Source: Rhabditoides inermis (Eukaryota; Nematoda; Chromadorea; Rhabditida; Rhabditidae). Taken from it: a stretch of 64,000 nucleotides of DNA. Numbering within the stretch: the stretch's first letter is position 1; the number at the start of each line of letters is the position of its first letter. Positions 34,230 through 44,705 of the stretch are shown here, in pieces. The notes under the pieces were generated by a model. The model made no database searches, was not told where the DNA came from, and saw only the letters and a list, made by a program, of their open reading frames with translations. The stretch covers positions 72,001 through 136,000 of the forward strand of contig CAWZYM010000297.1 in assembly GCA_963966185.1 (NCBI GenBank), read 5' to 3'. A program made the position numbers and the translations under genes.

Positions 34230-34986
34230 CGTTCCGACATGTGTAAGTGAAGAAACGTACGGTGACTTGGCTAGGATCAGATTGCTGCATGACAAATGAT
34301 GATGGGTCTATAGCAGCATCGGGAATTTCCATCGACTTGTCCGCTCTGAAATCATGTTGGAGAGATGGGAAAACGGGAAAAAGACCACTGCTAGCTCACT
34401 TGGGAAAAGCCGCGGCCGAGATGGTGAGAAAAATCAGTAGGAAAAGACGCATGATTCTCCCACAACAACCATACCAACATCTGTCAGCGCCCGCTTATAA
34501 CCCATACCCCGGTCACCCCATATCCGATCCGACTGGCTTGCAGTTTCATCACGTAGGCAACATGATCGTAAAATTAGACAACAAAAACAAAATGTCAAAA
34601 TGAGGATAAGTTGGTTAAATTGATGTGAACAAAACCAGTTTCGACTCCTATTCTAGACTGGATTTGTTTAAAGAGGACAGCGCGGCGGAGTCTCATCAGT
34701 AGGAACCGCTAGACAAACACGTAACATGCAAACGTACGACAACACGACATAAATGTTTAGTGTAGAACTTGTTGGAAGAGAAGGGGAAGAAGGGAATATA
34801 GATTCCATATAGGCGAAACGGTTGATGCGAGTAAAAAATACACAAAAATAGAGAGTGGACAGGCGGTGGCGAGTGTGCGAGGTGCCGACTGCGTTCATGT
34901 GAATGAGAGAGAGGGCAATGTCGTGTGTATGATGGGGGCGGAGTCGGGTTGACCCCGTTTACCACCATACCTCTGTTGGCGCCTGT
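34230..34986. other. intergenic, no supported gene
   Basis: A 118-codon open frame at 34247-34603 (+) shows no domain, no splice context and a composition typical of chance frames. The remainder is ordinary sequence. Confidence 0.5.
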
Positions 34987-35989
34987 TTATCGTATGATAG
35001 CAAGTACGTCGTCAATACGTTTCAAATTAAGTTTCAATGAGATAGTTTTGTTTTGCATTATGAATCTCGAGAACTCTTTTTCAATCAGTGCTCTTGGATA
35101 TTCGTTTTTGTAAAAAGTTTCCACTAGTTGTTTGCAACGTTTTGTGAACGTGACTGTTTCCGTACATGTTCTAAAAATCCGTAGCACTTCTCCACGTAGT
35201 GTATTCATCCCGATGGATGATTTAATGTTTGATTTATAATTTGGGTAGCGTACAACCTCAAAATTGTAATCATCCGTTTTGTTGTATAATTCAATTTTAA
35301 AACTACTGTTGGTTTTGTATATGTTTAGGTCGAGAAATACTGCTGTTTGTGAGCTAGTATTTGTCTGTTCCAGTGTGAGAGAGTGGTGGTAAATATTGTT
35401 GATTATTTCACTGAGAACAGTTGTCCGAGGATCGTGAATGATTAGCAGATCGTCCATGTATCTGAATGCATTGAACCCAAACTTGAAAGAAGATTCGTGT
35501 CTTCTGATATATGTAAATTCCATGTAAGATAGTGTTAAATCGGCAATGGAGGGAGAAGCGTTGTTTCCTTGCGGAATACCTGATTTTTGTTTGAAAAGTT
35601 TATCTCCATACACTGCGTAACTGTTTTCTAGTACGTACTGAATTAAATATTTAACGTCTATAGCTGAATACAATCTTTGATTCAGTTTGTAATCGTTGGT
35701 ATAGTAAGTTTTGTTATATCCGACGTTTATATAGTCTTTTCCGCTATTTTTAAAACAAAGGTCAATAAGTTGAAACATGTTACTCATGACTGTGTCATGT
35801 GGTAAGTTAGTAAATAGACTAGAGAAATCCGCGCAATATAGTTCTTTTGTTGACGTGTTTCTTATTTTCATAAGAGTGTCGATAGCTGTTAGATTATTAT
35901 AGAATTGTCTCTGGGAGCAGTATGTCAAACATATACGCGATTTATACACAACACTGTTATCTACAATAAATTGATACAGTAAAGCTAGG
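34987..35989 (-). mobile_element. reverse transcriptase fragment of an unclassified retroelement
   Basis: An open frame from about 35989 down to the stop at 34987 has RT palm motifs: ADFSSLFTNLPHD (motif A aspartate), GIPQGNNASPSIADL (motif B) and FRYMDDLLIIH (motif C, YMDD), followed by VFLDLNI and a basic C-terminus. The conventional start would be downstream of a TGA at 35990; no fingers domain of normal length precedes motif A, so it is 5'-truncated. The LFTN(L/I)P motif recalls Penelope-like and telomerase-related RTs, but I cannot assign the class. No endonuclease is visible. The frame is intact for 330 codons, so decay is recent or selection persists. Confidence 0.8.
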
Positions 35990-36009
35990 CACTTTCACAA
36001 TATTTTTGT

Positions 36010-36965
36010 CTAATTTCTGGCCTGTAAGAAGTGAGATTTGTAGGGAGCGGGGGTGGATTCCGGCTCATCTGAAGGAGCCTCAGTCTCGTTTGCCTCCTCG
36101 GCAGCGTCGGTGCTCGCGATAGAATTGTCTCTGGGAGCAGTAGCTGGAGCAGGTACGGGTCCGGGAGCCGGTCCAGAGACAGGCTGAGCAAGAGTAGGAG
36201 ACGATTCATGGGGTCCGGGTCCATCCTCGGGCGCTTCCCCAACAGGTCCGTTGAGTTTCTCTCCGTTGTGTTCCTCTTCATGGTCCCTCTGTTCAGTTCC
36301 GCCATAGCCTCCATCAGCTTCGGGTCCACTGGGTTCGTCCTCATTTCCTGCGCTGGGTCCTCCTCCTATGCCATGTCTGCCCTTCCCGTGTCTCCTTCTG
36401 CCGACAGCCGACTGTGCCTGGCTCACCACCAGTGTCGTCTGCTACCACTGTTTCCTGCTGCTGAATGATCGCTACCGGGTTGTTGTGAGCGATCTGAAAG
36501 AGAGTTACTTCCCCCCTTCTTCCACTTCCCCTTTCCCTCTTCTAACCTGCTTCTGTCGGATGACCATCGGCCGTCCCTGTCCCTCATGCGTGGAATGATG
36601 TGCTTCTCCAACCTTCGGAACCTCCACGGAATCGTAGCTTCCGTCCTCAGATCCTCCACCGCTAGCCGGCCTACCAGGAGCGGACGCGTCCGGAGTGTCA
36701 GCGGAGGCTGGAGCGTCGATGGCGGCCGGCACCTCGGTGTCCTCGGGTGCCGGAGCCGGAGCAGCAGTAGTCGCATCGATGGTCAAAGGCGAGTTCGGTG
36801 CGAACGTGGATGCTTCGAGAGCAGGAACGGGGACGACCGGAGCGGGCTGAATGGAATGGCAGATCGACAACATGCATGTAGATGGAAACTCACCGCCTCT
36901 GACTCATCGTATCCGGCGGTCAAAGCAAGCGCGAAAGCCGTTCCCAGAAGGAACAACACACGCAT
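36010..36965 (-). pseudogene. frameshifted secreted Ala/Pro-rich protein, paralogue of the 49.7-kb gene
   Basis: Exon 1 (36965-36894) encodes a signal peptide, MRVLFLLGTAFALALTAG. Exon 2 (36846-36547) is Ala/Pro-rich and ends with VIRQKQ, also found at the same exon boundary in the 49.7-kb gene. Exon 3 starts at about 36489 with IAHNNPVAIIQQQETVVADD, matching QETAVGDD there; near 36437 the frame slips (two bases short relative to the paralogue), after which VSQAQSAVGRRRHGK continues in another frame for 139 codons to a stop at 36010. Read straight through, the protein stops about 26 codons later. The open downstream frame argues that the slip is recent or a sequence error. Function unknown; extracellular matrix is a guess. 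Confidence 0.7.
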
Positions 36966-37211
36966 CTAAAGTTTAACTATTTTTAAAAGATCTATAATAG
37001 AATTTGTGAAAGATATGATAGATGAATAAGACACATTCACGTCACAGTCGTTTATATACTTCGAATCGAAACCGACTGTAGGCGGATCGAGTACTTTACT
37101 ATAATATGAACAGGCATAGTGTAACCGATGCTCATTACATATGATCGCGAGAACCTGTGTAGTGCATAGTTTCCGGTGCTGATGTGTTAGATGAATGCAT
37201 TTGTCTCATTT

Positions 37212-38139
37212 ACACATATTTCCGGTGGACTTCGACGTTGAAGCCGGACTGGACATTGGAGGACAGAGGCTGACTCATCTCTGTTATGCTGACGACATCA
37301 TCCTTTTTGCACGTTCGGCCTCGGCTGCAGAAAGGATGCTGGAGGAACTCGCGGAGAAGAGCAGCGACTACGGGCTGAACGTGAACAGGAAGAAGACGGT
37401 GGTCATGAGCAACGGACCGAAGAAGAGCATCAGGCTGGACGGAGGAGAAGTGGAGTACGTAGACAAATTCGTCTACTTGGGCCGCTCTCTTAGTTTTCTG
37501 GCTGACGACCGAGTGGAGGTGACAAGGAGGATACAGGCTGGCTGGGGCGCTTTCTTCCGCCATAGTCAGTTCCTGACGCTGAAGAGTGCGCCGATGCGAC
37601 TGCGGAGGAAAGTATTTCGGATGGCAGTTCTTCCCGCACCTACGCTGCCGAGACATGGAGTCTAAGGCGAGAAGACCTGCAGAAGCTGAGAACTGTCCAA
37701 CGACGAATGGAACGAAAGATGCTCGGGTTGACTGTGCTGAACAAAGTGCCGTGCAAGGATATACGACGACTGACGGGATTACGAGACGTGCTGTGCGAGG
37801 CGAGATCAAGGAAGTGGAGGTTCGCCCGCCACATCATGACTTGCAACGACGACCGATGAACGCGACGCGTGATCGATTGGAACCCGCCAAGGAAAGGCAA
37901 GGCCGGTCGCCCCCATCTACAGTGGAGCGACGAATTCAAGAAGACGATCCAGACCAATAGGAAGACCCTTGAGGAGGAATGGAAGAGTGTGGCCGCGAAC
38001 GCTGATGCGACAAGATGGAAGAATTTTGCTTCCCGGCACTACTCTGTGAATGATTGATGTTTTGAGTTATGATCACATAATGCGACACCGGATAAATGTT
38101 GAATTGAATTAAATTAAATTGAATTGACACATATTTCCG
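37212..38139 (+). mobile_element. 5'-truncated RTE-like non-LTR retrotransposon with target-site duplication
   Basis: The body 37225-38126 encodes the C-terminal half of an RT: LCYADDIILFARSA (motif C), the thumb region with FVYLGRSLSFL, then frameshifted pieces ending in AGRPHLQWSDEF and WKNFASRHYS, typical of the end of RTE-type ORFs. At least two frame changes are needed, near 37640 and 37855. The 3' end is a short AT-rich TTGAATTAAA-type repeat. Direct repeats ACACATATTTCCG at 37212-37224 and 38127-38139 flank it exactly and are the target duplication. It is a dead copy. Confidence 0.9.
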
Positions 38140-38558
38140 CGCGCACACTCCAACTGAGAGTTTCTGCTCAAAGTCGAAGCGTAGCAGAAATATCCATCAG
38201 AAGCGGGCTCACAGAAAAAGTAAGTGATTCATACCAATGAGATTTCTAATGTCGAACTCGTTTCTTCCGGCGTAGCTCGAATCGATCGTCTGAAAACTAC
38301 CAATTAGTTATCGCAGGTCTTGTTTATTTCCGACTGCGTCAACACGAAGGCACGAAGCAATGTACCGACTGAAGTACGTACGCTGTTATACAGCACAATC
38401 ATACAGTGCGCACCGGGTGGGTTGCGTTCGAACTGGGTGGAATCGATGTGGGGCAGCAAATAGTACTTCACGCAGCCAACAGTTGACACGTGATGTATGC
38501 AGGATAAAAAATACAGGAACATTTTCGTACAGAACATGAATGCTTCTGTGTTTTTCAT
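38127..38558 (-). CDS. small secreted protein gene, 3' end interrupted by the LINE
   Basis: Exon 1 (38558-38382, 59 codons) begins with a hydrophobic leader (MFLYFLSCIHHVSTVGC) and ends at a GTACGT donor. Exon 2 (38289-38235) encodes TIDSSYAGRNEFDIRNLI. A third exon starting at 38153 joins in phase. Without the inserted LINE the frame would stop in the sequence left of the insertion a few codons on; with it, the frame runs into the LINE tail. No family recognised. Splice phases are consistent but there is no homology support. Confidence 0.4.
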
Positions 38559-38625
38559 TAGAAAATTTGTATGTTAATCATTATTAATTTCGTTTCACCG
38601 CATTTACAATCATTTCAATTCAAAG

Positions 38626-38802
38626 AGGGTGGTTAGCGCAGTGGATGTGCACGCAGCTATCAAGCGGAAGGTCCCGGGTTTGATTATCGGCGGCCAATGA
38701 TGTACTGCTAGTCACGGTGGAGTGACGACCACCCTCACAACTTTCGTGAGCCTCTAGTCAGAAATCTGTGACGTCATCTGATCCAATTTCATTACATTCA
38801 TC
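38626..38802 (+). mobile_element. tRNA-derived SINE-like copy, + orientation
   Basis: The 5' end carries an A-box-like TAGCGCAGTGG and a B-box-like GGGTTTGATTAT at tRNA-like spacing, followed by a body ending TGACGTCATCTGATCC. A second copy lies inverted at 39926-40080, so the unit is repeated, and the copies differ at scattered sites. No clear A-rich tail. Confidence 0.7.
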
Positions 38803-38925
38803 GATGTACCCCTTGTAAGCAGATAGCGACTTGTATTCGAAAGCCACATGTTAGGCGGGTTGATTCTGTTAATAAACAGAATCAACCCGCCTTTTAAAAT
38901 GTATGAAATCTTGATGATGATAATG

Positions 38926-39310
38926 ATTCTCTTTCGAAAAGTACGTAAGTAAAAAGAAGAGGTTTGTCTGGATCTGATTCAACAAAAGCACATGCATAAA
39001 ATCTCTTTGCAGCTGACTAAAATATCAAAACAAACCTGCTCTTTCGAATCACTCTGAAATGTGTTTTTAAACATTGAAAAATATAAAATGTAAGGTGACT
39101 GTGAAAAAGGCCAAATTTTTATTATAGTTCACTATAAATAAATTAAGTATCATAATGCATAATATTTATGTTCTATTATCTTATATATTCGAAAGAGCAG
39201 GTTTGTTTTGATATTTTAGTCAGCTGCAAAGAGATTTTATGCATGTGCTTTTGTTGAATCAGATCCAGACAAACCTCTTCTTTTTACTTACGTACTTTTC
39301 GAAAGAGAAT
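38926..39310. mobile_element. foldback element A (124-bp perfect-type inverted arms)
   Basis: Arms 38926-39049 and 39187-39310 are near-exact reverse complements, starting ATTCTCTTTCGAAAAGTAC. The loop is about 137 AT-rich bases. No coding frame. It sits between the two inverted SINE copies. Confidence 0.9.
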
Positions 39311-39925
39311 GGATGTCCTTTTCTCAAATTTCAAAGAAATTTTTTCACATTGGAGAACTACGAAAATAAAACATACATATTACAAAGTCACTAGTCAGAT
39401 TGTCATGGTTGAAAATACAAATAACTTACACAACACTACTACATCTACATAGTAATATTCACTGGTTTGAAATTATACTAACCACTATACTACCGAAGAA
39501 GAAATTATAAAATAGTTTCTGTGATTCCCGCTTTTTTGAAACTGATAGATCTTGTGTTGCCGAACAATGTTGTGTTATATACGAATGTATCTAAATTAGA
39601 AACCTTCGAAATAGCTTGGTCCAATCGCTCACGCCTCTGCCGGTCGCTCATTGACGCGCGCTACACACGTTACAAATTTCTATCTTCTTCCCTTCATCAT
39701 CTAAGCAGTTCCATTACCTAGCAAGTTACTAGCTAGTCGAAATGAAATTCTACTACAAGTAAACTAGCCATTCTTCAGTAGTTATCATGTAATATCTTGA
39801 GTGCATGTACTGTTAAAAGTTTGATTATCAGCAGTTTCAAGTTATACAACCGTCGACCTAGCCAATAAGAGGACTGACCTAAGGCTCTCGAGTACAAATC
39901 GCTAGACAATTGGTCCATTAATTAA
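39311..39925. other. AT-rich spacer inside the repeat nest
   Basis: Nothing coding or clearly repetitive seen. Confidence 0.5.
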
Positions 39926-40080
39926 TGTAATGAATTTGGATCAGATGACGTCACAGACTTCTGACTAGAGGCTCACGAAAGTTGTGAGAGTGGTCGTCAC
40001 TCCACCGTGACTTTTTCTGAGATGAACGACCTTCCGCATGATAGCTGCGCGCACATCCACTGCGCTAGCCACCCCATATT
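39926..40080 (-). mobile_element. tRNA-derived SINE-like copy, - orientation
   Basis: Reverse complement of the 38626-38802 copy: it contains the complements of TAGCGCAGTGGATG, the GGAAGGTC block and GTGACGTCATCTGATCC. The B-box part has diverged (GGTCGTTCATC). Confidence 0.7.
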
Positions 40081-40526
40081 CTCGATGTGGAATAGCTCAA
40101 GTGGTAGGGTGAGGGCGTACTGGTACTAACCAGGCGCGTTCGATCTTCATATCTGCCAGTTTGTTTTGCGAATGTTTTGCGATGTTTGCAAATGAATTCA
40201 AATGTTGCTTTTGGAATCATTTATGTATGCACATACGTATCATATAAAACAGGCTTCATTAGATTCTGAGCCACTGAAACCTCGGTCATGAATTGTAATT
40301 GCAGAGCCGAGTGCGTTGAACTTATCTTCCTTAATTTATGTTAATCGCAGTATTACTGTTAGAATTGGGAAGTTGTGGCACAGAGATCAAAGCAGCCTCA
40401 CCCGCACTGCTCTGCTCTTCCGCTATTCGCACGTTCTTTAACTGCCGAGCGCTCTCACTGGCCCTCTCCTCACCGATCGATCCATTTGATTTCAGGCCGG
40501 CTGCCCATTCTGGCTCGCACGAGAAA

Positions 40527-40714
40527 GAGAGAGCGCGCAGAGAGCGTGCGCAAGTGAGAGAATCAGACGGTCTTGAGAGAAAGAGAGTGGCTGATCGAAA
40601 AGCGGGGCATGCTCGGCTGGAAGAAGAGAGAGCGCGCAGAGAGCGTACGCTTGTGAGAGAGCCAAGAGGCCGGGGTGTGAGAGTGGCTGAGCGAAAGGCG
40701 GGGCATGAGCGTTC
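40527..40714 (+). repeat. two tandem ~100-base units
   Basis: GAGAGAGCGCGCAGAGAGCGT, AGAGTGGCTGA and AAGCGGGGCATG recur in the same order at 40527-40612 and 40626-40712. Confidence 0.75.
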
Positions 40715-40794
40715 GGCCAATCAGATTGCACTGACAGTGGGCCGAGCGACCAATGAGCGCAGAGTGCAGTGGGCGGGGCTTACGTGATGCACAC

Positions 40795-40817
40795 CGTCGT
40801 CGTCGTCGTCGTCGTCG
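40795..40817 (+). repeat. CGT trinucleotide repeat
   Basis: About seven CGT units, non-coding by context. Confidence 0.9.
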
Positions 40818-40993
40818 TAAACACGTTTAGTGGCAGAATGAGCGAAAAGTTGTTTTTGATATTTTGGAAGCCGCAACCGATATTTATTTCTTGTATCATA
40901 CTCATAAGTCTTGTCAAATGATATTCTAACAAAAAAAACACATACTATGGAGCATATCGTATTGGGATAGAGGAAATTAGAGAGGGCGCGCCA

Positions 40994-41145
40994 GCGCCCT
41001 CTCGTTTGTACTGGATGTCCCCGCGCGCTAGAATGCTCAAAAACGACTTTTCCCGGATGAAGCACTTTTCCTCATTTTGAAGTGATTTCCACTGTTACAT
41101 TGCATTCACATCTCTATTCGATAGAGTTATTAGAGAGGGCGCGCA
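40994..41145 (+). mobile_element. 137-bp repeat, copy 1, with GC-rich palindromic ends
   Basis: 40994-41130 appears identical, base for base by eye, to 43980-44116. Copy 1 is bracketed by the palindromic blocks AGAGAGGGCGCGCCAGCGCCC (40980 on) and AGAGAGGGCGCGCAGCGCCC (41132 on), giving inverted ends GCGCCCTCT/AGAGGGCGC. Confidence 0.85.
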
Positions 41146-41499
41146 GCGCCCTCTCTCTTGGGTTAAAATAAGGCTCGCGCCAGAATTTTCAAGTAGCGAT
41201 ATCCAAAGGACATGTTAGCAACAATGTGAAGTCTTCCAATTTATGTTAGTTAGATTCGCACGGTTCCATAGGGCAGATCACTAATTGACGGCATCTTTGT
41301 ATCTTTTCTCCGAAAGAAGTTATGAGCGATCTCGCACTCGCACTAGGCGAAAGGCCAGCGTGTGGGTGGGTGTCGTTTCCAGTCACGCTAGCTGATAGCT
41401 AGCCCTCTGCTGGCGGGCGAGCGCGAGAGCACGCGAGAGAGCACGCTGTTTGGAGAGAGACAGATGTACTTTGGTGGCTGCGATCAGTAGGAATTTAGT

Positions 41500-43370
41500 A
41501 AGGGGAGAGAGAAAGAGAGAACGAGAGAACGAGAGAACGAGAGAACGAGAGAATGAGAGAACGAGAGAACGAGAGAACGATATAACGAGAGAAAAGGAGA
41601 AAAAGAGAGGAGGGAAGGAGAGACGGAGAGAACGAGAGAACGAGAGAACGAGAGAAGGATAGAAAGAGAGAACGAGAGAACGAGAGAACCAGAGAAAGAG
41701 AGAAAGATATAAAAAGAGAACGAGAGAGCTAGAGAACGAGAGAAAGAGAGAAAGGGAGAAGGAGGGATGGAGAGAAGAAGAGAAGGATAGAAAGAGAGAA
41801 CGAGAGAACTAGAAACTAGAGAACGAAAGAAAGAGAGAAAGAGAGAAAGAGAGAACGAGAGAAAGCGAGAACGATATAACGAGAGAATTAGAGAACGAGA
41901 GAAAGAGAGAATGGGAGGAGGAGGGAAGGAGGGAAGGAGAGAAAGAGAGAAAGAGAGAACGAGAAAACGAGAAAACGAGAGAAAGAGAAAACGAGAGAAA
42001 GAGAGAACGATATAACGAGAGAGCTAGAGAACGAGAGAAAGAGAGAAAGGGAGAAGGAGGGAAGGAGGGATGGAGAGAAGAAGAGAAGGAGAGAAGGAGA
42101 GAACTAGAGAAAAAAGAGAAAGAGAGAAAGAGAGAAAGAGAGAAAGAGAGAAAGAGATAATGAGAGAACGAGAGAAAGAGAAACCGATAGAAAGAGAAAA
42201 CGAGTGAAAGAGAGAACGATATAACGAGAGAACTAGAGAACGAGAGAAAGAGAGAAAGTGAGAAGGCGGGAAGGAGGGAAGGAAAGAAGGAGAGAACGAG
42301 ACAACGAGAGAACGAGACAACGAGACAACGAGAGAACGAGAGAACGAGAGAACGAGAAAACGAGAGCACGAGAGAACGAGAGAAAGAGAGAACGATATAA
42401 CGAGAGAAATAGAGAACGAGAGAAAGAGAGAAGGAGAGAAGGAGGGAAGAAGAGAAGGAGAGACGGAGAGAACGAGAGAACGAGAGAACGAGATAAAGAG
42501 AGAACGAGAGAACGAGAGAACGAGAGAACGAGAAAACGAGAGAAAGAGAGAACAAGAGAAAGAGAGAACGAAAGAAAGAGAGAACGATATAACTAGAGAA
42601 CGAGAGAACGAGAGAAAGAGAGAAGGAGGGTGGTAGGAGGGAAGGAGGGAAGAAGAGAAGGAGAGACGGAGAGACGGAGAAAACGAGAGAACGAGAAACG
42701 AGAGAACGAGAGAACGAGAGAACGAGAGAACGAGAGAAAGAGAGAAAGAGAGAAAGAGAGAACGAGAGAACGAGAGAAAGAGAGAACTGGAGAACTAGAG
42801 AAAACGAGAAAGGGAGAAGGAGGGAAGGAGGGAAGGAGAGAAGAAGAGAAGGAGACACGCGAGAACGAGAGAACGAGAGAAAGAGAAAACGAAATAACGA
42901 GAGAACTAGATAACGAGAGAACGAGAGAACGAGAGAAAGAGAGAAAGGGAGAAGGGGGGAAGGAGGGAAGGAGAGACGGAGAGACGGAGAGAACGAGAGA
43001 AAGAGAGAACGAGAGAACGAGAGAAAGAGAGAAAAGAGAGAACGAGAGAAAGAGAGAAAAGAGAGAAAGGGAGAAAGAGAGAACGAGAGAACGAGAGAAC
43101 TAGAGAACGAGAGAAAGAGAGAAAGGGATAACGAGAGAACGAGAGAAAGAGAGAACGAGAGAAAGAGAGAACGAGAGAAAGAGAGAAGGAAAGAAGGAGG
43201 GAAGGAAGGAAGGAGGGAAGGAGAGGAGGAGAGGAGGAGAGAAGGGGAGAAGGAGAGAAGGAGGGAAGGAATGGGAGGAGAGAAGGAGGAAAGGAGAGGA
43301 GGAGAGAAGGAAAGAAGGAGAGAAGGAGGGAAGGAATGGAAGGAGAGAACGAGAGAACGAGAAAATATCG
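41500..43370. repeat. 1.9-kb purine minisatellite (GAGAGAAC/GAGAGAAA units)
   Basis: Almost pure purine on + with 8-base units, mainly GAGAGAAC and GAGAGAAA, and higher-order blocks such as the recurring GATATAACGAGAGAA and GGGAGAAGGAGGGAAGG cassettes. It opens a 550-codon frame on the minus strand made only of Ser/Leu/Phe repeats; this is a by-product of the repeat, not a gene. Confidence 0.95.
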
Positions 43371-43471
43371 AATAAATTTGAAATGAAATTGATGAAATAA
43401 TGAGAGAAGAACATGTTACATGTATGAAGACGAGAGAGAAAATTTCTATGAAATTCAACAAAAGGACATAT

Positions 43472-43963
43472 ATTATCTTTTAAAAGTACTTCCGTAAAAA
43501 GTGTTGTTTGTGTTAACCTGATTCAAGAAAAGCGCATGCATATATTATTAATTTTCGAAAAATCAAATCGTAAACACCTGAACATGAAAACTAACACAAA
43601 CTTGCTCTTTCAAAACGTTGAATAATTTTTGAATAATTAATGTTGAATAATTCCATGTTTTATTTTTTTGACATTTTTATACCTGAAACATTGAGTCAAA
43701 CAACATCACGAATAACATTTTATTTTACTGATAAACCATAAATAATAAACCGCAAAAAACACTAAATAAACAAAACAATCGTATTATTCTGAATGTTACG
43801 TGTAACTATTCTATATTCGTTTGAAAGAGCAAGTTTGTGTTAGTTTTCATGTTCAGGTGTTTACGATTTGATTTTTCGAAAATTAATAATATATGCATGC
43901 GCTTTTCTTGAATCAGGTTAACACAAACAACACTTTTTACGGAAGTACTTTTAAAAGATAATA
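43472..43963. mobile_element. foldback element B
   Basis: Arms 43472-43615 and 43818-43963 are reverse complements (ATTATCTTTTAAAAGTACTTC at the tips); the loop is about 200 AT-rich bases. Same terminal sequence family as elements A and C. Confidence 0.9.
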
Positions 43964-44132
43964 GAAAGTTGTATTGAGTGCGCCCTCTCGTTTGTACTGG
44001 ATGTCCCCGCGCGCTAGAATGCTCAAAAACGACTTTTCCCGGATGAAGCACTTTTCCTCATTTTGAAGTGATTTCCACTGTTACATTGCATTCACATCTC
44101 TATTCGATAGAGTTATAGAAAGTTGTATTGAG
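43964..44132 (+). mobile_element. 137-bp repeat, copy 2, flanked by 16-bp direct repeats
   Basis: The insert 43980-44116 is bracketed by AGAAAGTTGTATTGAG at 43964-43979 and 44117-44132. A 16-base exact duplication is the size made by target-primed retrotransposition, yet the insert has no poly(A) or tRNA head. It lies directly against the right tip of foldback B. Confidence 0.85.
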
Positions 44133-44357
44133 TTTGATTGAATTTGAAGCGAGATACGGAGAGTCCGCATTCGAGTGCGGATTGAGATTGGTGTCGGGCG
44201 GGCGGGCGGGCGTCGGACAATCGCTTTCGCCCCGCCCCCTCTGTGTGTGAGTGAGAGAGAGAGGCGAATAGCGGGTGCGCGTCGGTATCCTCGCAGCGAA
44301 TCGCGAACGTGTATGAAAATATAATTTTGTGAAACAAAACTTAAGAAAAGGACAGAT

Positions 44358-44688
44358 ATTATCTTTCAAAAGTACTTCCAAGTAAAAGTAGTTGGTTTGT
44401 ACTGTTGTCTCAGTTGAGCAAAAGGACTGACATGTTTTCAATGGAGACATGTGCAAACAGGCTCTCAGCATTATTCGACGTGTTATGTTACAACAGAAGT
44501 TGTGTTTTTAGATAATAACTGCATAACTTTGTAAACGCGTTCATTATAATATGGCCGCTTTGCACTGGTATGAGAGAGAGAGAGCCTGTTGGCACATGTC
44601 TCCATTGAAAACATGTCAGTCCTTTTGCTCAACTGAGACAACAGTACAAACCAACTACTTTTACTTGGAAGTACTTTTGAAAGATAAT
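44358..44688. mobile_element. foldback element C
   Basis: Arms 44358-44466 and about 44580-44688 are reverse complements (ATTATCTTTCAAAAGTACTTC at the tips), loop about 110 bases. Left-flank AAAAGGACAGAT resembles AAAAGGACATAT left of B and, inverted, the right flank of A. Confidence 0.9.
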
Positions 44689-44705
44689 TGAGTATGCCTT
44701 GGGGG

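Noticed and set aside
34247..34603. 118-codon plus-strand open frame
   Set aside because: No domain, no splice context, and it partly follows a transposon edge.
40087..40160. tRNA-like stretch with TAGCTCAAGTGGTAG and GTTCGATC
   Set aside because: The anticodon arm and acceptor stem cannot be folded to standard lengths; may be another tRNA-derived SINE head.
41809..43461. 550-codon minus-strand open frame of Ser/Leu/Phe repeats
   Set aside because: It is the translation of the purine minisatellite; frame openness follows from the repeat and there is no signal or splice support.
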